A stretch of DNA of 8,926 bases from assembly GCA_021813645.1 (NCBI GenBank), contig JAKAJW010000083.1:1-8926 (forward strand), written 5' to 3'. Both the position numbers and the translations under genes were made by a program. This stretch comes from Pseudomonadota bacterium. GTDB taxonomy: Bacteria > Pseudomonadota > Alphaproteobacteria > Rhodobacterales > Rhodobacteraceae. Positions 6,157 to 8,926 of the stretch are shown piece by piece (the stretch's first letter is position 1; the number at the start of each line of letters is the position of its first letter). The notes below the pieces were generated by a model that did not search any database, was not told the origin of the DNA, and saw nothing but the letters and a program-made list of their open reading frames with translations.

Positions 6157-6317
6157 GACCTTAGAGATTTCTTGCGGAAAACAAGGCATTGCAGCTCGCG
6201 CTTCGCGAGTTGCTCAAAGCTGCGGCTCTGCTAAGGTGCGGGCCGGCCGCGCCTTTCGATCCATTCCGCCGGCCGGCGCCCCCGCGGCCGACGGGGGCTG
6301 ATCCGTGGGAGATCGAC
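6157..6317 (+). promoter_or_regulatory. Structured leader between hisN and the 8-oxoguanine deaminase gene
   Basis: The 161-base spacer contains three possible stems. GCAGCTCGCG (6191-6200) with CGCGAGTTGC (6204-6213) forms ten pairs including one wobble, with loop CTT and no T-tract after it; it may be a weak hisN terminator. GGCCGGC (6241-6247) can pair with GCCGGCC (6268-6274). GCCCCCG (6278-6284) pairs with CGGGGGC (6292-6298) around a 7-base loop and ends nine bases before the GGGAGA binding site (6307-6312). I recognise no known riboswitch core. Confidence 0.4.
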
Positions 6318-7652
6318 ATGGCCGAGACATTGATCCGGGGCGCCGAGTGCCTGGTGACCATGGACGGTGCCCGGCGGGAGATCGCCGGCGGCGACCTGCT
6401 GATCCGCGGCGGCGAGATCGCCGCGCTGGGGCAGGGCCTGACCACGACCGGCACCGTGGTCGAGGCGCGCGGCTGCGTCGTCACGCCGGGCCTGGTCAAC
6501 ACCCACCACCACCTGTTCCAAAGCCTGACTCGCGCCGTTCCGGGTGGCCAGGACGCGCTGCTGTTCGGTTGGCTGCAGCGGCTCTATCCAATCTGGGCGC
6601 GCTTCGGGCCGGCGGAAATCCATCTCTCCGCGCGCCTCGGCCTGGCCGAGCTTGCGCTTTCGGGCTGCACGCTAACCTCTGACCACCTATATCTTTTCCC
6701 GAACGGCGCCCGGCTCGACGATACGATCGCCGCGGCCGGCGAGATCGGGCTGCGCTTCCATCCGACGCGCGGTGCCATGTCGATCGGCGAAAGTGCGGGC
6801 GGGTTGCCGCCGGACAGTCTGGTGGAGCGCGAGCGGGACATCCTGGACGATTGCATCCGCGTCATCGACGCCTTCCACGACCCCAGGCCGGGGGCGATGG
6901 TGCGGGTCGGCGTGGCGCCCTGTTCGCCCTTCTCGGTCAGCCGCGAACTGATGCGGGACGCCGCCTTGCTGGCGCGCGACAAGGGGGTGATGCTGCACAC
7001 CCACTTGGCCGAGAACGACGAGGACATCGCCTATTCTCTGGCCCAGTTCGGCTGCCGGCCCGGGCAATATGCCGAGGAACTGGGCTGGACCGGCGCGGAT
7101 GTCTGGCATGCCCATTGCGTCAAGCTCGAAGGTTCGGAAATCGATCTTTTTGCCCGAAGCCATACCGGGGTTGCCCATTGCCCATGTTCGAATTGTCGCC
7201 TTGGCTCCGGCATCGCGCCGGTTCGGGCGATGCGCGACGCCGGGGTGAAACTCGGGCTTGGGGTCGATGGATCGGCCTCCAACGACCAGGGGAACCTGAT
7301 CGCCGAGGCGCGGCAAATGCTTCTGCTGCAACGGGTTGCGGGCGGTTCTTCGGCGATGTCGGCGCGCGAGGCGCTGGAGATCGCGACGCTGGGCGGCGCC
7401 CGGGTGCTGGGCCGCGACGACCTCGGCGCGCTGGAGCCGGGCAAGCGGGCGGATATCGCGATCTGGGACGTGTCGGGGATCGAGGCGGCCGGTTCCTGGG
7501 ACCCGGTCGCGCTGGTCCTGGCCGGCCCGACCCGGGTCCGCGATCTCTTCGTCGAGGGCCGCCGCGTGGTCGAGGCGGGGCAGGTCAAGACCCTCGACAT
7601 GGGCCGCACCCTGGCCGAGGCGCAGCGGTCGGTTCGCCGGCTAATGGGCTGA
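6318..7652 (+). CDS. 8-oxoguanine deaminase (amidohydrolase family)
   Basis: This 444-residue metal-dependent deaminase should convert 8-oxoguanine to urate and ammonia. Like related members it was historically annotated as a hydroxydechloroatrazine ethylaminohydrolase. The TIM-barrel metal and catalytic motifs are complete: TPGLVNTHHHLFQ (56-68, HxH at 63/65), HTHLAE (227-232, with His229 and the catalytic Glu232), WHAHC (263-267), HCPCSNCRLGSG (287-298) and LGVDGSASND (314-323, with Asp317). SGCTLTSDHLYLFP (115-128) and HPTRGAMSIGESAGGLPP (148-165) closely resemble characterised 8-oxoguanine deaminases, as I remember them. The start at 6318 has GGGAGA five bases upstream. The ATG at 6189 would add 43 low-complexity residues without similarity. 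It is convergent with guaD. Isocytosine or another oxopurine remains possible as a substrate. Confidence 0.87.
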   Translation: MAETLIRGAECLVTMDGARREIAGGDLLIRGGEIAALGQGLTTTGTVVEARGCVVTPGLVNTHHHLFQSLTRAVPGGQDALLFGWLQRLYPIWARFGPAEIHLSARLGLAELALSGCTLTSDHLYLFPNGARLDDTIAAAGEIGLRFHPTRGAMSIGESAGGLPPDSLVERERDILDDCIRVIDAFHDPRPGAMVRVGVAPCSPFSVSRELMRDAALLARDKGVMLHTHLAENDEDIAYSLAQFGCRPGQYAEELGWTGADVWHAHCVKLEGSEIDLFARSHTGVAHCPCSNCRLGSGIAPVRAMRDAGVKLGLGVDGSASNDQGNLIAEARQMLLLQRVAGGSSAMSAREALEIATLGGARVLGRDDLGALEPGKRADIAIWDVSGIEAAGSWDPVALVLAGPTRVRDLFVEGRRVVEAGQVKTLDMGRTLAEAQRSVRRLMG

Positions 7653-7671
7653 GGGCGCTGGAAAAAGCGCA

Positions 7672-7726
7672 CACCGATTTCGCACCGATTTCGCACCGAT
7701 ATGACACCGACGTTGCACCGACGTTG
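7672..7726. repeat. Five tandem copies of an 11-bp unit
   Basis: The units are CACCGATTTCG (7672-7682), CACCGATTTCG (7683-7693), CACCGATATGA (7694-7704), CACCGACGTTG (7705-7715) and CACCGACGTTG (7716-7726). CACCGA is invariant, the next five bases vary, and the period is exactly 11. The array lies between the stops of two convergent genes (7652 and 7753). A small hairpin, GCGCT with AGCGC (7655-7659, 7666-7670), precedes it. The units are directly repeated with no spacers, so this is not CRISPR. Function is unknown. Confidence 0.9.
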
Positions 7727-7752
7727 CCGCTGCCGTCTGGCGGCGATGGCGG

Positions 7753-8926
7753 TCAGGTGCCGACCTTCCTGCCGGCGATCCAGACCGCCGTCACGGCGCG
7801 GTCGTCGCCCATCATGATGGTGGGAAAGAGCGCCTGCCAGATGTCCTCGGCCCGCGCCGCGGCTTGGGCGATGGCGGGGGTGGAGGCGAGGTCGAGCACC
7901 ACCAGATCGGCCTCCAGCCCCGGCGCCAGATTGCCGATCCGGTCCGCGAGCCGCAGCGCCCGCGCCGAACCCTGGGTGGCGAGCCACCAGAGCTCGGCCG
8001 GATGCAGGGCGCGGTGGCGCAGCTGCGCCACCTCATAGGCCGCCGCCATGGTGCGCAGCATCGAGAAGGAGGAGCCGCCACCGGTGTCGGTGGCCAGCCC
8101 GATGCGGTGGCCCGCGGCCGTGAGCCCTTCCATGTCGAACAGGCCCGAGCCGATGAAGGTGTTCGAGGTCGGGCAGTGGATCAGGCTGGCGTCCACCTCG
8201 CGCAGGCGGTCGATCTCGCGCGGCTCCAGGTGGATCGCATGGCCGTAGAGCCCGCCGGGGCCCAGAAGGCCGAAGGCCTCGTAGGTGTCGAGATAGTCGC
8301 GGGCCTGCGGATAGAGCGCTTTCACCCAGGCGATCTCGTCGAGCTGTTCGGAGAGATGGGTCTGCATCAGGCAGTCGGGATGCTCGGCCCAGAGCGCGCC
8401 GAGCGCGGCGAGCTGGTCGGGCGTCGAGGTGGGCGAGAAGCGCGGGGTGATGACATAGGAGAGCCGGCCGCGGCCGTGCCAATGCTCCAGCAGGCGCTTG
8501 CTGTCGTCATAGGCCGATTGCGCGCTGTCGCGCAGGGCCGCGGGCGCGGTGTCGCGGTCCATGCAGGTCTTGCCGGCCAGCGCGCGCAGGCCGCGCGCCT
8601 CGGCGGCGGCGAAATAGGCCGCGACGCTTTCGGGATGGATCGTGCCATAGCTGCAGGCGGTGGTGGTGCCATTGGCCAGCGTGAGGTCGAAGTAGCGCCC
8701 GGCGATCTCGGCGGCATAGGCGGGATCGGCGAAGCGCATCTCTTCGGGGAAGGTGTAGGCGTTCAGCCAGTCGATCAGCCGCTTGCCCCAGGAGGCGATG
8801 ATCGCCGTCTGCGGGTAGTGGGCATGGGCATCGACGAAGCCGGCCGAGATCAGGCCTTGGCCGTAATCGGTGACGCGGGCCTGCGGATGGGCGGCGCGGA
8901 GCGCGGCGGCCGGGCCGACCGCGGCG
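7753..8926 (-). CDS. guaD: Guanine deaminase, N-terminus beyond window
   Basis: This enzyme hydrolyses guanine to xanthine and ammonia in purine catabolism. The frame is open from the right edge (first full codon at 8925) to the stop at 7753, about 390 residues, so some 40-50 N-terminal residues are missing. Reading upstream of the Met at 8739 continues the family sequence: SAGFVDAHAHYPQT (HxH at 8824-8826 and 8818-8820) and WLNAYTFPEE. Further motifs are NGTTTACSYGTIHPESV, GKTCMDRDTAP, TPRFSPTSTPDQL, QTHLSEQLDEIAWVK, GHAIHL, HCPTSNTFIGSGLFDME and LATDTGGGSSFSML, covering all expected metal ligands. The internal Met at 8739 is therefore not the start. In related bacteria guaD often lies beside xanthine dehydrogenase genes; that this holds just outside the window is inference. 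Confidence 0.95.
   Translation of the reverse strand, partial: AAVGPAAALRAAHPQARVTDYGQGLISAGFVDAHAHYPQTAIIASWGKRLIDWLNAYTFPEEMRFADPAYAAEIAGRYFDLTLANGTTTACSYGTIHPESVAAYFAAAEARGLRALAGKTCMDRDTAPAALRDSAQSAYDDSKRLLEHWHGRGRLSYVITPRFSPTSTPDQLAALGALWAEHPDCLMQTHLSEQLDEIAWVKALYPQARDYLDTYEAFGLLGPGGLYGHAIHLEPREIDRLREVDASLIHCPTSNTFIGSGLFDMEGLTAAGHRIGLATDTGGGSSFSMLRTMAAAYEVAQLRHRALHPAELWWLATQGSARALRLADRIGNLAPGLEADLVVLDLASTPAIAQAAARAEDIWQALFPTIMMGDDRAVTAVWIAGRKVGT

Noticed and set aside
6189..6317. Upstream ATG extending the 8-oxoguanine deaminase by 43 residues
   Set aside because: The extension is low in complexity and lacks family similarity, while the ATG at 6318 has a well-spaced GGGAGA and gives the normal N-terminus.
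6157..6317. Guanine/adenine-type purine riboswitch
   Set aside because: I do not see the three-way junction core with its conserved pyrimidine-rich joining segments; only simple GC-rich stems are present.
7672..7726. CRISPR array
   Set aside because: The units are only 11 bp, directly abutting with no unique spacers, and no cas genes are present.
6851..8038. Plus-strand open frame of 395 codons spanning both deaminase genes and the tandem repeat
   Set aside because: It overlaps two proteins with complete catalytic motifs and has Gly/Arg-rich shadow composition.

Overview
The window is GC-rich chromosomal DNA. Its gene content and protein style point to an alphaproteobacterium, most likely of the Rhodobacterales. 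Supporting signs are the class A RNase P RNA with alphaproteobacterial sequence character, a cysteine-free 55-residue L33, a PraR-like XRE regulator and a DUF1127 protein next to a LysR gene. The assignment is inference from family knowledge, not from a database search. I see no phage, insertion sequence, CRISPR array, tRNA or defence genes. The region looks like ordinary core and metabolic chromosome.

Layout, left to right. The window opens inside rnpB (5' part missing), which ends near 252 and is followed by a clear intrinsic terminator. A DUF533/TerB-like gene follows (357-1073), then rpmG for ribosomal protein L33 (1171-1338) with a good promoter candidate and a UUCG-loop terminator. On the minus strand lie a Bax inhibitor-1/YccA-family membrane protein (1524-2246) with its own terminator and, upstream of it, a small DUF1127 protein (2389-2604). 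A LysR regulator (2729-3598, plus) diverges from the DUF1127 gene across an AT-rich spacer. Its 3' end overlaps by 34 bases the 3' end of a convergent quinone oxidoreductase gene (3565-4575, minus). After a 348-base non-coding leader come a PraR-like XRE regulator (4924-5283) and a histidinol-phosphatase of the inositol-monophosphatase fold (5350-6156), both plus.

The right end is a purine-salvage and catabolism block. It has an 8-oxoguanine deaminase-type amidohydrolase (6318-7652, plus) convergent with guanine deaminase guaD (minus, stop at 7753, N-terminus beyond the window). The two would convert 8-oxoguanine to urate and guanine to xanthine, which feed the same oxidative purine pathway. 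Between them lies the most unusual non-coding element in the window: five head-to-tail copies of an 11-bp unit (7672-7726).

No entirely new system is evident. The points most worth checking are the 11-bp tandem array, the structured leaders of the XRE and 8-oxoguanine deaminase genes, the overlapping convergent gene ends, and a nine-base homopolymer inside the oxidoreductase.
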